Source: a virus. Taken from it: a DNA stretch of 41,897 bases. A program made the translations under genes and the position numbers. Of this stretch, positions 8,218 to 17,400 are shown one piece after another (the stretch's first letter is position 1; every line of letters begins with the position of its first letter). Where the stretch lies: the IMG/VR virus record IMGVR_UViG_3300020469_000091, positions 1 through 41,897 of that record; one strand, written 5' to 3'. Below the pieces are notes generated by a model. The model was given only the letters and a program-made list of their open reading frames with translations, made no database searches and had not been told where the DNA came from.

Positions 8218-9285
8218 ATGGAAATCAAAGTCCGAGAGGTCACTGATGTGGAAGCCAAATCCACGCAACAGGTAGAGCAGGAGCTTCTAGAGAAGCATGA
8301 GGCGGAAGTAAGCGGAGAAACTACCGAAGAGCAGCCTGCTCCAGCGGAAGAGCCTGACGGCCTTTCCGAGGACGCCGTGCGTTCTTTTTTGAGTGAGCGT
8401 TACGGTCGGGAGATTACGTCTCTTGACGAGCTGGCCGAAGCCCGTTCCGAGGCTCCTGAGTTACCAGAAGATGTAGCTGCTTACTACAAGTTTAAGCAAG
8501 AGACCGGGCGTGGTCTCAACGATTTTATGAAGGTGAACCGCAACCTCGACGAGGCGGACGGAGACACCTTGCTAAAGGAATACTTCCTGATTACTGAAGA
8601 CGGCCTCGATTCTGAGGACGTGGAGATGATGATGGAGGATTACAAGTTTGATGCAGACCTCGACGACGAGGCTGATATCAAGAAGGCCAAGTTGGCCAAA
8701 AAGAAAGCTATTGCTAAGGCGAAGAAATATTTCGAAGAGCAGAAAGAGCAGTATAAAGCGCCTCTTGAGTCAAGGGGCGTGGACTCTCTGGAGAGCTCTG
8801 AGGAGTACCAATCGTACAAACAATATGTTGAGCAGGCGAAGACGTACCAAGAGGAACAGAAGCGCAGGAAAGAGTGGTTCGACGAGAAGACCAATGAAGT
8901 TTTCTCAGATGGATTCAAAGGTTTTGAGTTCAGTATCGACGACAAGTCCTACGTGTACACTCCCGGTGACCGCACTGAATTGAAGAAGCTCCAACAGACT
9001 CCGGAGGCTTGGTTAAACAAGTATCTGGATGACAAGGGCCTCGTCAAGGACGCAGCGGGATACCATAAGTCTTTGGCTGTCGCCATGAACCCCGAGAAGT
9101 TTGCCCAGTTCTTTTTTGAGCAGGGGCAATCCAGTGCGGTGGACGACGTCATGCGCAAGACAAAAAACATCAACATGTCTGAGCGCACGACGCCACAAGC
9201 CGTCAGCAAGGGGGGAATGAAAATCCGCGCCGTCACTCAAGATTCAGGCCGTGGCCTGAAGATTAGGAGCCGGCGCACCACCTAA
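8218..9285 (+). CDS. Scaffold-like head assembly protein, 355 aa
   Basis: The protein is very rich in Glu, Asp and Lys, mostly helical and without cysteine. The first 60 residues are acidic and Pro-rich (AEVSGETTEEQPAPAEEPDG), the middle is coiled coil (KKAKLAKKKAIAKAKKYFEE), and the C-terminus is basic (GGMKIRAVTQDSGRGLKIRS). This layout, with acidic helical rods ending in a basic capsid-binding tail, is the usual one for phage scaffolding proteins, which template the prohead and then leave. It is placed between portal and major capsid protein, as expected. Sequence similarity alone was not decisive. Confidence 0.75.
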   Translation: MEIKVREVTDVEAKSTQQVEQELLEKHEAEVSGETTEEQPAPAEEPDGLSEDAVRSFLSERYGREITSLDELAEARSEAPELPEDVAAYYKFKQETGRGLNDFMKVNRNLDEADGDTLLKEYFLITEDGLDSEDVEMMMEDYKFDADLDDEADIKKAKLAKKKAIAKAKKYFEEQKEQYKAPLESRGVDSLESSEEYQSYKQYVEQAKTYQEEQKRRKEWFDEKTNEVFSDGFKGFEFSIDDKSYVYTPGDRTELKKLQQTPEAWLNKYLDDKGLVKDAAGYHKSLAVAMNPEKFAQFFFEQGQSSAVDDVMRKTKNINMSERTTPQAVSKGGMKIRAVTQDSGRGLKIRSRRTT

Positions 9286-9304
9286 CTCTTAGAAAACAGA
9301 AAAC
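9286..9304 (+). promoter_or_regulatory. A-rich translation leader of the capsid gene
   Basis: The leader CTCTTAGAAAACAGAAAAC ends right at the ATG at 9305. It has A runs at the positions that drive initiation in Bacteroidota (upstream -3 to -15) and lacks a Shine-Dalgarno sequence. The capsid protein needs the highest translation of all phage genes. Confidence 0.45.
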
Positions 9305-10741
9305 ATGGCAGGTTCAGTACAAGCCACCCCGGGGTTCGATTTACAACCCAGCGCGGAGCGCGTTGCTCTCGCAACCAATTACATCACCAACTTCGACTTC
9401 CTCAATCAGTATCTCCCCGATACTTATGAGAAGGAGTTCGAGCGTTATGGCAACCGGACTGTGTCTGGCTTCCTTCGCATGGTTGGTGCCGAGATGCCCA
9501 CCAACTCCGACATGATTAAGTGGGCGGAGCAAGGTCGTCTCCACACCAAGTACACCAGCTGCACGTCGGCTGCCAATACTGCGGCAGACACAGCTACGTG
9601 GACGGTGAACGACACCCTCAACCCCGGCACTGGCGGCATCGCCATCCGCAAGGGTCAGACGGTGTTCATCACGGATAACACTGCGGCCAGTGGTCTCAGC
9701 AACAAAGCTGTTGTTACCGACGTCGATTACGCTAACGGCACTTTTGACGTTGCGTACTACGAAGGTGGCGGTCAGACTATGGCTGCTGCGACGGCTTGTA
9801 CCGTTATGATTTATGGCTCTGAGTTCAAGAAGGGGACTACTGGCATGGAGAACTCTCTCGAAGCCGACGACCTCATCTTCGACAACAAGCCTATCATCTT
9901 GAAGGACAAGTACGAGGTGTCAGGTTCTGACATGGCTCAGATTGGATGGATTGAGGTGACCACGGAGAACGGTGCTACCGGATACTTGTGGTACATGAAG
10001 TCCGAGCACGAGACCCGTCTCCGCTTTGATGACTACCTCGAGACAGCTATGATTGAGGCTGTGCCTGCTGGCGTGGGCTCTGGTGCTGCTACTGCACTCG
10101 GCGTTCCAAACGCTACTGCTGGCTCCCTCCAAGGCGCTGGTTCCGAGGGCATCTTCTACGCTGTAGAGACTCGCGGAAACCTGTGGTCTGGTGGCATCCC
10201 CTCAGCTTTGGCTGACTTCGATGCTGTTATCAGCCGCTTGGATAAGCAGGGCTCCATCGAGGAGAACGTTATCTTCGTGAATCGTGACATGAGCTTCGAT
10301 ATCGACGACATGTTGGCTGCACAGAACAGCTACGGTGCCGGCGGTACTAGCTACGGTCTCTTCGACAACGACGAGCAGATGGCGCTCAACCTTGGTTTCA
10401 CAGGCTTCCGCCGTGGTTACGACTTCTACAAGTCTGACTGGAAGTACCTGAACGACCCAACGATGCGCGGTGGCCTCACCAATGGTGTTGTCAACGGCTT
10501 GCTGGTTCCTGCTGGAAGCACCACGGTCTATGACCAAGTGCTCGGTAAGAACGCCAAGCGTCCGTTCCTGCACGTCCGTTATCGCGCAAGCGAAACCGAA
10601 GACCGTCGCTACAAGACGTGGATTACGGGTTCTGCTGGCGGAGCTGCTACGAGCACTCTCGACGCGATGGAGGTCAACTACCTCTCTGAGCGTGCCGTTT
10701 GCGTCATGGGCGCGAACAACTTCTTCCTGTTTAAGGACTGA
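9305..10741 (+). CDS. Major capsid protein
   Basis: At 478 residues, directly after the scaffold-like gene, this is the expected major capsid protein of HK97-type fold that forms the icosahedral shell. The N-terminal block YLPDTYEKEFERYGNRTVSG (about residues 37-56), followed by FLRMVGAEM, resembles capsid proteins of crAss-like and related podoviruses. An internal Gly/Thr-rich beta insertion (about residues 80-170) could be a surface loop or decoration domain. Codon use is strongly GC-biased with preferred C-ending codons, consistent with high expression, and it has an A-rich leader. A GC hairpin follows the stop. Confidence 0.88.
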   Translation: MAGSVQATPGFDLQPSAERVALATNYITNFDFLNQYLPDTYEKEFERYGNRTVSGFLRMVGAEMPTNSDMIKWAEQGRLHTKYTSCTSAANTAADTATWTVNDTLNPGTGGIAIRKGQTVFITDNTAASGLSNKAVVTDVDYANGTFDVAYYEGGGQTMAAATACTVMIYGSEFKKGTTGMENSLEADDLIFDNKPIILKDKYEVSGSDMAQIGWIEVTTENGATGYLWYMKSEHETRLRFDDYLETAMIEAVPAGVGSGAATALGVPNATAGSLQGAGSEGIFYAVETRGNLWSGGIPSALADFDAVISRLDKQGSIEENVIFVNRDMSFDIDDMLAAQNSYGAGGTSYGLFDNDEQMALNLGFTGFRRGYDFYKSDWKYLNDPTMRGGLTNGVVNGLLVPAGSTTVYDQVLGKNAKRPFLHVRYRASETEDRRYKTWITGSAGGAATSTLDAMEVNYLSERAVCVMGANNFFLFKD

Positions 10742-10756
10742 TTGTGAATCGGGTAT

Positions 10757-10780
10757 GGGGGGCGCAATGGGCGTCCCCCC
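10757..10780 (+). terminator. GC-rich hairpin after the capsid gene
   Basis: GGGGGGCGC pairs with GCG-T-CCCCCC around the loop AATGG (six G-C pairs, a bulged T, three more pairs). No T run follows, so it is not a complete intrinsic terminator. It may slow transcription, stabilise the 3' end of the capsid message, or mark a processing point that lowers expression of downstream genes. Confidence 0.4.
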
Positions 10781-10789
10781 TATCCACCC

Positions 10790-10804
10790 CTAATTAAAAT
10801 AAAC
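10790..10804 (+). promoter_or_regulatory. A-rich leader before the 244-aa head gene
   Basis: CTAATTAAAATAAAC lies directly before the ATG at 10805. It is the third A/T-rich, Shine-Dalgarno-free leader in the head module, and TAATTAAAAT again lacks a matching upstream promoter element. Confidence 0.35.
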
Positions 10805-11539
10805 ATGAATAAAGACAAGACGTACCGCCTGCTCCGAGGGCAGGCCCCCCTCTCTTTTATGATTCCCGGTCGCAGCACCACTCGCAAACCTCTTCTGTAT
10901 TGGGATGACGAAAAGGGTGAGAACCGCGTGCTACGCTATGCTCGAAACCAAAGGAGCCCCTTTGAAGATGAGCAGGACGGGAACGCTATCGTAGAGCCCA
11001 TCGTCTTTGAGGACGGTATGCTCCACGTTCCTAAAAACAATCCGGTTTTGCAGCAGTTCCTTGCTCACCACCCGTTTAATGGTGCGCAGTTTGAGGAGGT
11101 CAACCTCGAGCGCGACGCTGAGGCCGAGGTAGAGCAGTTGAATATGGAAGTCGACGCACTCATCGAGTGTAAGGCTTTGACGCTAGACCAGCTCGAAACC
11201 ATGTCTCGCGTTATGCTTGGCGTAGACCCCAGCAAGTACACTACGGCAGAGTTGCGACGAGATATGCTGGTTGCTGTACGCCGCGACCCCGAGCACTTCC
11301 TGACTTTGGTCAACGACCCCGACGTGAAGTTGCAGGGGCAGGTGCAGCGGTTCTTCGACGAGAGCCTCCTTTCCTTCCGTCGCAACAAGACAGAGATTTG
11401 GTACAATGGGCCTAACAACAAGAAGAAGCTTGTTACCATTCCACACGGCCAAGACTACCTGTCGGTTGCGATTTCATATCTACTTAGCGAAGAGGGCCTT
11501 GAGCACCTCCGCGCTCTCGAGGCCATGACCTCAGATTGA
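10805..11539 (+). CDS. Head-module protein of unknown function, 244 aa
   Basis: The protein follows the capsid gene, after a hairpin and an A-rich leader, and precedes a strong terminator, so it closes the head transcription unit. The N-terminal half (TYRLLRGQAPLSFMIPGRST) looks beta-structured; the C-terminal half is helical, with a SAP-like stretch (LTLDQLETMSRVMLGVDPSK) and then TTAELRRDML. Proteins of this size after the capsid gene are common in Bacteroidota phages and are generally unnamed. It may be a head decoration or completion protein. Confidence 0.65.
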   Translation: MNKDKTYRLLRGQAPLSFMIPGRSTTRKPLLYWDDEKGENRVLRYARNQRSPFEDEQDGNAIVEPIVFEDGMLHVPKNNPVLQQFLAHHPFNGAQFEEVNLERDAEAEVEQLNMEVDALIECKALTLDQLETMSRVMLGVDPSKYTTAELRRDMLVAVRRDPEHFLTLVNDPDVKLQGQVQRFFDESLLSFRRNKTEIWYNGPNNKKKLVTIPHGQDYLSVAISYLLSEEGLEHLRALEAMTSD

Positions 11540-11561
11540 TTCTCTCATACTACCAGAAAAG

Positions 11562-11587
11562 AGCCACCTTCGGGTGGCTTTTTTTTT
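11562..11587 (+). terminator. Intrinsic terminator ending the head module
   Basis: AGCCACC-TTCG-GGTGGCT forms a seven-pair stem with a UUCG tetraloop, followed at once by nine T residues. This is a textbook Rho-independent terminator, 22 bases after the stop of the 244-aa gene and 13 bases before the ATG of the secreted protein at 11601. Confidence 0.92.
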
Positions 11588-11600
11588 GGAACTTCATGTC

Positions 11601-12794
11601 ATGAAGCGTTGGCTCCTATTACTCTACTTCCCTCTTTCTTCTTATGCTCAATGTGACCTTGAGCTCCTTGACTTTGATGTAGTCGCGGGCACTGTTACTG
11701 TTGCTTTCAACAACACTGAAAACTGTGGCGGTACGGCAGGCCCTGACGGTATAGCAGAAATCCAGTTTGGTTTCCAAGCTGTAGACGACGACTGCAACGC
11801 CATCAATGCAGGGTGGGATTTCCCGTCTGGGTTTTCTATTTCTGACGACTCTCCCCATCCGGGTTGGATATACTCTGCCACCACTTCGGAAAGCTCTAAC
11901 AATTGGACAAACCTCTATGACGATGCGATAGACGCTCCGTATTACACTGGAGACACTGTCGTCTTTCCCATATACAACTCGTATCAAAGCGACTGTGTTG
12001 ACGGGCCTTATGCTGCGCAGCTATATTGCAATGTCGAGGGCTGCATACAGCACTGGCTTAGCCTTGGCTTGAGCATACAGGTTGTGATATGGCAAATCAG
12101 CTTTGGTCCAACTATGTACGCTGAAGACGGTGGTTGGGCTGAGGTCGGCGCCAACGGCGACGGTTCAAGTTGGGGTTCTGGGGTTTATGACGACGAAAAC
12201 TTTGAAGACAATTGGCTTGTAGTAGGCGGTTGTGGCGAACCCCTGCCTGAGGTTATCGTAGACACGGTTTACATAGAGCTGCCCCCAGACACCGTCATCG
12301 TTCTAGAGTACGACACCACGTATATCTACGTTACGGACACTGTTGTAGAATACGATACGGCGTATGTACAGCTACCGCCTATTACAGTGTATGATACCAT
12401 CACTGTTCCTATAAACTGGTATTTCTACGACACCACGTATGTAACGATTGTAGACACTATTGTCGTTGAGGTGGACTGCGTTACTGGCGAAGAGTGTTTA
12501 GAGGTCATAGAGTGCCCCGTATACATCCCCAACAGCTTTACTCCGGACAACGACGGCGTCAATGATTCGTGGCGAGTGGTGGCGGCAGAGGACTGCTGGG
12601 ATAATATTGACATTAGCGTTTACTCTCGATGGGGAGATATGGTTTGGATTTCCAACTCATTAGAAGAGCAGTGGGACGGCGGCTACACACGTGCTATGGT
12701 TCGCGACGACGTGTACAGCTACCGCTTTATTGCTAGGAATAAGTACACCTATCAGTGGGTAGAGCGCCTTGGTCACATAGTGGTGCTGAGATAG
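11601..12794 (+). CDS. Secreted protein with type IX secretion (type B) C-terminal domain
   Basis: I chose the ATG at 11601 because it begins a clear signal peptide (MKRWLLLLYFPLSSYA, then QCDLEL); an in-frame ATG at 11574 lies inside the upstream terminator. Residues 17-215 are a Cys-containing beta-rich domain with no recognised family. Residues about 218-293 are a DT-repeat linker (VDTVYIELPPDTVIVLEYDT and more). From about residue 307 the sequence YIPNSFTPDNDGVNDSW, then SVYSRWGDMVW and EQWDGGY, is the gliding-motility-associated/CHU_C domain (TIGR04131 type), the type B signal for the type IX secretion system. Known family behaviour: Sec export, then T9SS transport across the outer membrane. 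The product would reach the host surface or medium, not obviously the virion. It could mask receptors or bind the host matrix. It is isolated from the head genes by a strong terminator. Confidence 0.85.
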   Translation: MKRWLLLLYFPLSSYAQCDLELLDFDVVAGTVTVAFNNTENCGGTAGPDGIAEIQFGFQAVDDDCNAINAGWDFPSGFSISDDSPHPGWIYSATTSESSNNWTNLYDDAIDAPYYTGDTVVFPIYNSYQSDCVDGPYAAQLYCNVEGCIQHWLSLGLSIQVVIWQISFGPTMYAEDGGWAEVGANGDGSSWGSGVYDDENFEDNWLVVGGCGEPLPEVIVDTVYIELPPDTVIVLEYDTTYIYVTDTVVEYDTAYVQLPPITVYDTITVPINWYFYDTTYVTIVDTIVVEVDCVTGEECLEVIECPVYIPNSFTPDNDGVNDSWRVVAAEDCWDNIDISVYSRWGDMVWISNSLEEQWDGGYTRAMVRDDVYSYRFIARNKYTYQWVERLGHIVVLR

Positions 12795-12807
12795 TTATCT
12801 TTAGAGG

Positions 12808-13524
12808 ATGATTAACTCGGTCCGTGACACCGTATTGTCCATACTCAACAAGAACAACTACGGATACATTTCTCCTTCGGACTTCAACCTGTTTGCCAAG
12901 CAGGCGCAGCTAGAGATTTTCGGGGGTTACGCTACCGACCTCAACAAGGTCATCAACGCTGAGAACGCTCGCATGTCGGGTACGGAATACGCCGACCTCA
13001 ACAAGGGCGTTCGCGAAGACATCGACATTTTTTCTCGCACGGCTACGCTCACTCAGGATGCCGCCAATGCGTACTTCACTCCTAGCGTCGCCACTACAAG
13101 CGACGACTACTATTTGCTAAATAAGGTTTTGGCTGGTGGCGTAGAGGCGGAGCCAGTGCACCACAGCAAGATTACTTTGCTCAACGCGAGCCCGCTTACG
13201 GCGCCTTCGGTTCAGTACCCTGCGTATACTTTGGATACGGGCACGGGAGGGGCTCAGGTAGCCACTATCTACCCTGCCACCATCACCGGCGCCAACGATG
13301 TGGTGTGTCAATACATCCGTTACCCTAAAGACCCGAAGTGGACGTTTAGTGTTTTGACCAACGGCGAGCCCGTGTTCAACCAAAGCCTACCCGACTATCA
13401 AGACTTCGAGGTACCCATCGACGATGAGCCACGCCTCATATACCGCATTTTGCAATTGGCTGGCATGAGCATCCGCGAGGGTGACGTGTACCAGTTTGCT
13501 AACGCTGAAGAAGCCCAACAGTAA
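12808..13524 (+). CDS. Head-tail connector (ring/adaptor-type) protein, 238 aa
   Basis: The N-terminus (MINSVRDTVLSILNKNNYGY, then ISPSDFNLFAKQAQLEIF) is a helical pattern shared by conserved structural genes of crAss-like and Cellulophaga podoviruses located after the capsid gene. The C-terminus again is helical (PRLIYRILQLAGMSIREGDV). Position before another connector-like gene and a giant tail protein supports a role in the neck that joins portal to tail. The stop shares bases with the next ATG (TAATG), so the two are translated together. Confidence 0.65.
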   Translation: MINSVRDTVLSILNKNNYGYISPSDFNLFAKQAQLEIFGGYATDLNKVINAENARMSGTEYADLNKGVREDIDIFSRTATLTQDAANAYFTPSVATTSDDYYLLNKVLAGGVEAEPVHHSKITLLNASPLTAPSVQYPAYTLDTGTGGAQVATIYPATITGANDVVCQYIRYPKDPKWTFSVLTNGEPVFNQSLPDYQDFEVPIDDEPRLIYRILQLAGMSIREGDVYQFANAEEAQQ

Positions 13525-14447
13525 TGCCATACCTATCAGACTACGCGTATTACGAAAACGACGGCAACGCACCAGAAGATGCCAACTGGGGCAGCTACCA
13601 ATACGTTACGCTACAGGATATCGTAACCAACTATCAGCTCATGTATATGGGCAACCACTCGTTGGTCAATAACGAGGAGCGATACAAGGTCTTGTTCCAC
13701 GCCAAGCGAGCCATCCAAGAGTTGAACTACGATGCTTTCAAGGAGATTAAAATCCTTGAGCTCAACGTCTGCGACCAGCTTCGTTTCGTTCTGCCTTCCG
13801 ACTACGTCAACTGGGTTCGCATCAGCTTGTACAAGGATGGCGTTTTGCGGCCCTTGACAGAAAATATTCAGACTACGTTCAGCGCAGCGTATTTGCAGGA
13901 CAACGACTGCCGCATCCTGTTCGACCAGAACGGAAACGCGTTGCGGCCAGAGAACTCTACTATTGATTTCGACCGCATCAACGGAACCAAGAAGAGCATA
14001 TACCTGAACGGAGCGAGTCAATTCGATGGGCAACTAGGGTATTGCTGCGATGGCGATTGGTATTTCGACTACGCCATAGGTGCTCGGTACGGATTGAATA
14101 CGGAGACGGCTAACGCAAACCCCACGTTTGGTATCGACAGAAAGGGCGGCGTCATCAACTTCAGTTCTGACGTAGCGGGGGAGCTGGTTATAGTGGAGTA
14201 TGTCAGCGATGGCATGGAGGGCGGTGACAACACGGCCATCACGGTCAACAAGCTCTTCGAGGACTACGTATATGCGTATATCAACTACGCTATCCTAGAC
14301 GCTAAGTTGGGGGTTCAGGAGTACATCGTAAACAGAGCGAAGAAAAAGAAGAGCGCCTTATTGCGCAACGCGAAGATTCGCATCAGCAACATCCATCCGG
14401 GACGGTTGCTTATGAACCTCCGTGGCCGAGACAAGTGGATTAAGTAA
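13524..14447 (+). CDS. Connector/tail-ring structural protein, 307 aa
   Basis: The block FHAKRAIQELNYDAFKEIKI (about residues 58-77), followed by LRFVLPSDYVNWVRISLYKDG, recurs in virion ring or connector proteins of Bacteroidota and marine podoviruses. The C-terminal part is helical and very basic (NRAKKKKSALLRNAKIRISN), with a conserved-looking HPGRLLMNLRGRDKWIK end. It is linked by TAATG overlaps to genes on both sides. Probable role: part of the neck between portal and the large tail protein. Confidence 0.7.
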   Translation: MPYLSDYAYYENDGNAPEDANWGSYQYVTLQDIVTNYQLMYMGNHSLVNNEERYKVLFHAKRAIQELNYDAFKEIKILELNVCDQLRFVLPSDYVNWVRISLYKDGVLRPLTENIQTTFSAAYLQDNDCRILFDQNGNALRPENSTIDFDRINGTKKSIYLNGASQFDGQLGYCCDGDWYFDYAIGARYGLNTETANANPTFGIDRKGGVINFSSDVAGELVIVEYVSDGMEGGDNTAITVNKLFEDYVYAYINYAILDAKLGVQEYIVNRAKKKKSALLRNAKIRISNIHPGRLLMNLRGRDKWIK

Positions 14448-17400
14448 TGGCAAATCTGGTAAGGAACTTCATCAAGGGCCGGATGAACAAGAGCGTCGAC
14501 GAGCGCCTTGTTCCAGACGGGGAGTATATCGATGCTCAGAATATTCGGATGGGCTCTACGGAGGATTCCGAAATTGGCACGGTAGAAAACACCAAGGGCA
14601 ACACGCAACTTACCACTCTGGTGTACCCACCTACGGGCACGGCCTTGAGTGCTCAAGCCACGTGCATCGGGGCTTACAGCGACGGCGCCAACGAGACCAT
14701 GTACTGGTTCGTCCACGACCCTGCTTTCACTGTGGGCACGGTGGGGAAGCTCGACCTTATCGTCTCTTACAATACGCGTAACGACACCCTTACATACCAT
14801 GTGGTATCCATAAAGGATGCTACTGACGCGACGCGCACCACCCTCAACTTCGACCCTCAGAACTTGATTACTGGCGTCGATTTAGTTGACGGTCTTTTGT
14901 TCTTCACCGACGATAAGAACCCGCCAAGGCGAATCAACGTAGCCACCGCGTATCCTCAGCCGGTTACCAATCTCGACTACAACGTTCTTGGTGACGACAT
15001 CCGCGTTATCAAGGCACCTCCCACTGAGGCTCCCGTTGTTTTGGGCTCTCACGACAATAGTCAAAACGACTATATGGAGGACCGCATCATCTGTTTTGCA
15101 TACCGCTATGAGTATGAGAACGGAGAGTATTCGGCCACCTCACAATTCAGCGCCCCTGCTTTTGTAAGCAAGCCATTCAACTTCACTACTGCCTCGTTCC
15201 TAAACGAGGGTATGGAGAACGCCATCAATACCTGTGACGTTACGGTACGCACTGGAAGCTCTTTGGTGAAAGGTATCGACATCCTTTTCAAGGAGATGGA
15301 CGATAGCATTATCCGCGTCATTGAGCGCGTCGATAAAGCCACTACTGCGCTTACAGACAACGCGGACTACACCATCACGTTCAGCAAGAGCAAGATTTTC
15401 ACCATCCTTCCTGATAGTGAGATTCTTAGGCTCTACGACAACGTCCCTCGCTTGGCTAAAGCCCAAACCCTGATGGGCAACCGCCTTGTTTACGGCAACT
15501 ACCTTGAGGGATACGACCTAACCGACTCTAACGGTCAGCCTATTAAGTTCGGGTACGAGGTGTCTCACATGCAGACCCCGGTGGGAAACAGCATTGCGTC
15601 TGCTTCACCCACAAATACGCAAACCTACACCTTAACGGGAGGCAATACGACTCCGACCACCGTAGTCACAGTTGAGTTCGATGAGTTCAACTTGATTAAG
15701 GGAGATACGTTTACCGTTCAGTTTACGGTTCAGGGAGACACTCCCAACTGGACGCCTTCGGTCGCTACCACTCCCACTTCCTCTATGCCTGCCACAACGG
15801 TAGAGGTTCAGTATACGCTTACTGAGACTTTTGCTTCGGTGGTGGAGATGGTGGCCAGCACCAGCTTCCTAAACACTATCGGCACAGCTTCAAATATTGA
15901 GACTACGGCTGCCGACTTCGGAAGCTCCGACCAGCGCATTTGGACCAACGCATGGAACGCCTCCTTGCCACAGTCCGCTACAGGCGGTACCCCGGACCCC
16001 ATGGCTTTGAACGGCAGTGGAATCACTGCTTTGGGACAGCCCGCTAGTGTATTCGGTTCTACCGCCACTTCGTTTAGCGTGGCCTTCCCCATGCCTGAAT
16101 ATGAGGGGGGTGCAACGGATTACTACGAGCTGCTTATTGTCAGCGGCGTGTCTGTTTCGCTAAGCAACTTGGGTCCTCGCCCAAGCCTACACAGCAACCG
16201 CAGCTATGAAGTGGGCATCGTCTATATGGATGACTACGGAAGGTCCAGCACGGCGCTCGTCAACTTCGGTAACGACATCCAAATCCCTTGTTCGGATTCT
16301 ATTTTCCGCAATTACATACGTGTACAGATTCCCTCTGCTATGCGCGTACCCGCTTGGGCCGACAGGTATAAGTTCGTCATCAAGCCTGACGAGGAGACGT
16401 ACGAAACCATATACTCTAACATCATTACCAGCGCCGATAGTTCTGGCAACAGGTACTTCCTCTTGGAGGGTGAGAACGCAGCGAAGATAGAGACCGGAGA
16501 CAGGCTAATCGTCAAGGCGGATACGGCGGGCCCGTCCTCTACATGCACTTACGCTGAGGTTCTAGATAAAAAGGCTTACCCTGTAGATGGCGTCGCAAGT
16601 GGCATCCCGGCTGTAGCGGGGACGTACATGAAGATTCGTCCGGAGTTCAACGTGAGTCAGTCTTCGTCGGAGTTTTTCATTGGAGAAAAATCAGCCGGAA
16701 CCAACGGCGGTTCAGACCAAAACACAGACAGCACGAACGACTTCCCGGTTTTAGTTTATGATGGTTTTGCAACTATCGGTGCCATCCCTGCTGGGAGTAG
16801 GATTCGGCTTACGCTAAACTTCTCTCGTCAAGGTCGGGGCGACGCGGCGTGCGAAACCAGAACCTTGGACTTCGACCACACTTGGACTGCTGACGCGGAA
16901 TACACCAATATCATAAACTGGTTTTACAACCAAGATGGCGTCATCTCGACTATTGAGAACGCCACTGGTTTTTCTGGCGACCCCAATACCGCAGCGCCTA
17001 CAAACAATGTCTTGGCTGCCACCACTACAGCGGGGTCAGACTATGGTATTACGGGCTCTAACCTCGTAAACCAAATGAGGTGGCATACCAACAACCTCAC
17101 TAATCCCACTACGTTCGAGTTCATTGTTTTCGGAACCAACAAGTGTTCTGGTGGATTCGGTTCTGGTAGTAGCCCAAATCGTCGGTCTCGAGTAAAGGCC
17201 AACTGGACTGTTATTACGGCCAGCGAAACCTGCGTTTTCGAAACGGAGCCTAGCGCAGCGCTACCCGACTTGTGGTATGAATCCAGTGAGTCTTTCCAGA
17301 TTGATAAGCAAAATGGGTTGTATTACGGTAACGTACAAAACCAAACCGCTTCGCAACCCGCGATTATAGACACCGACTTCTTCAACTGCATCAGCTATGG

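Noticed and set aside
11574-11600. Earlier ATG of the T9SS-type gene
   Set aside because: It lies within the terminator stem, and the signal peptide begins at the ATG at 11601.
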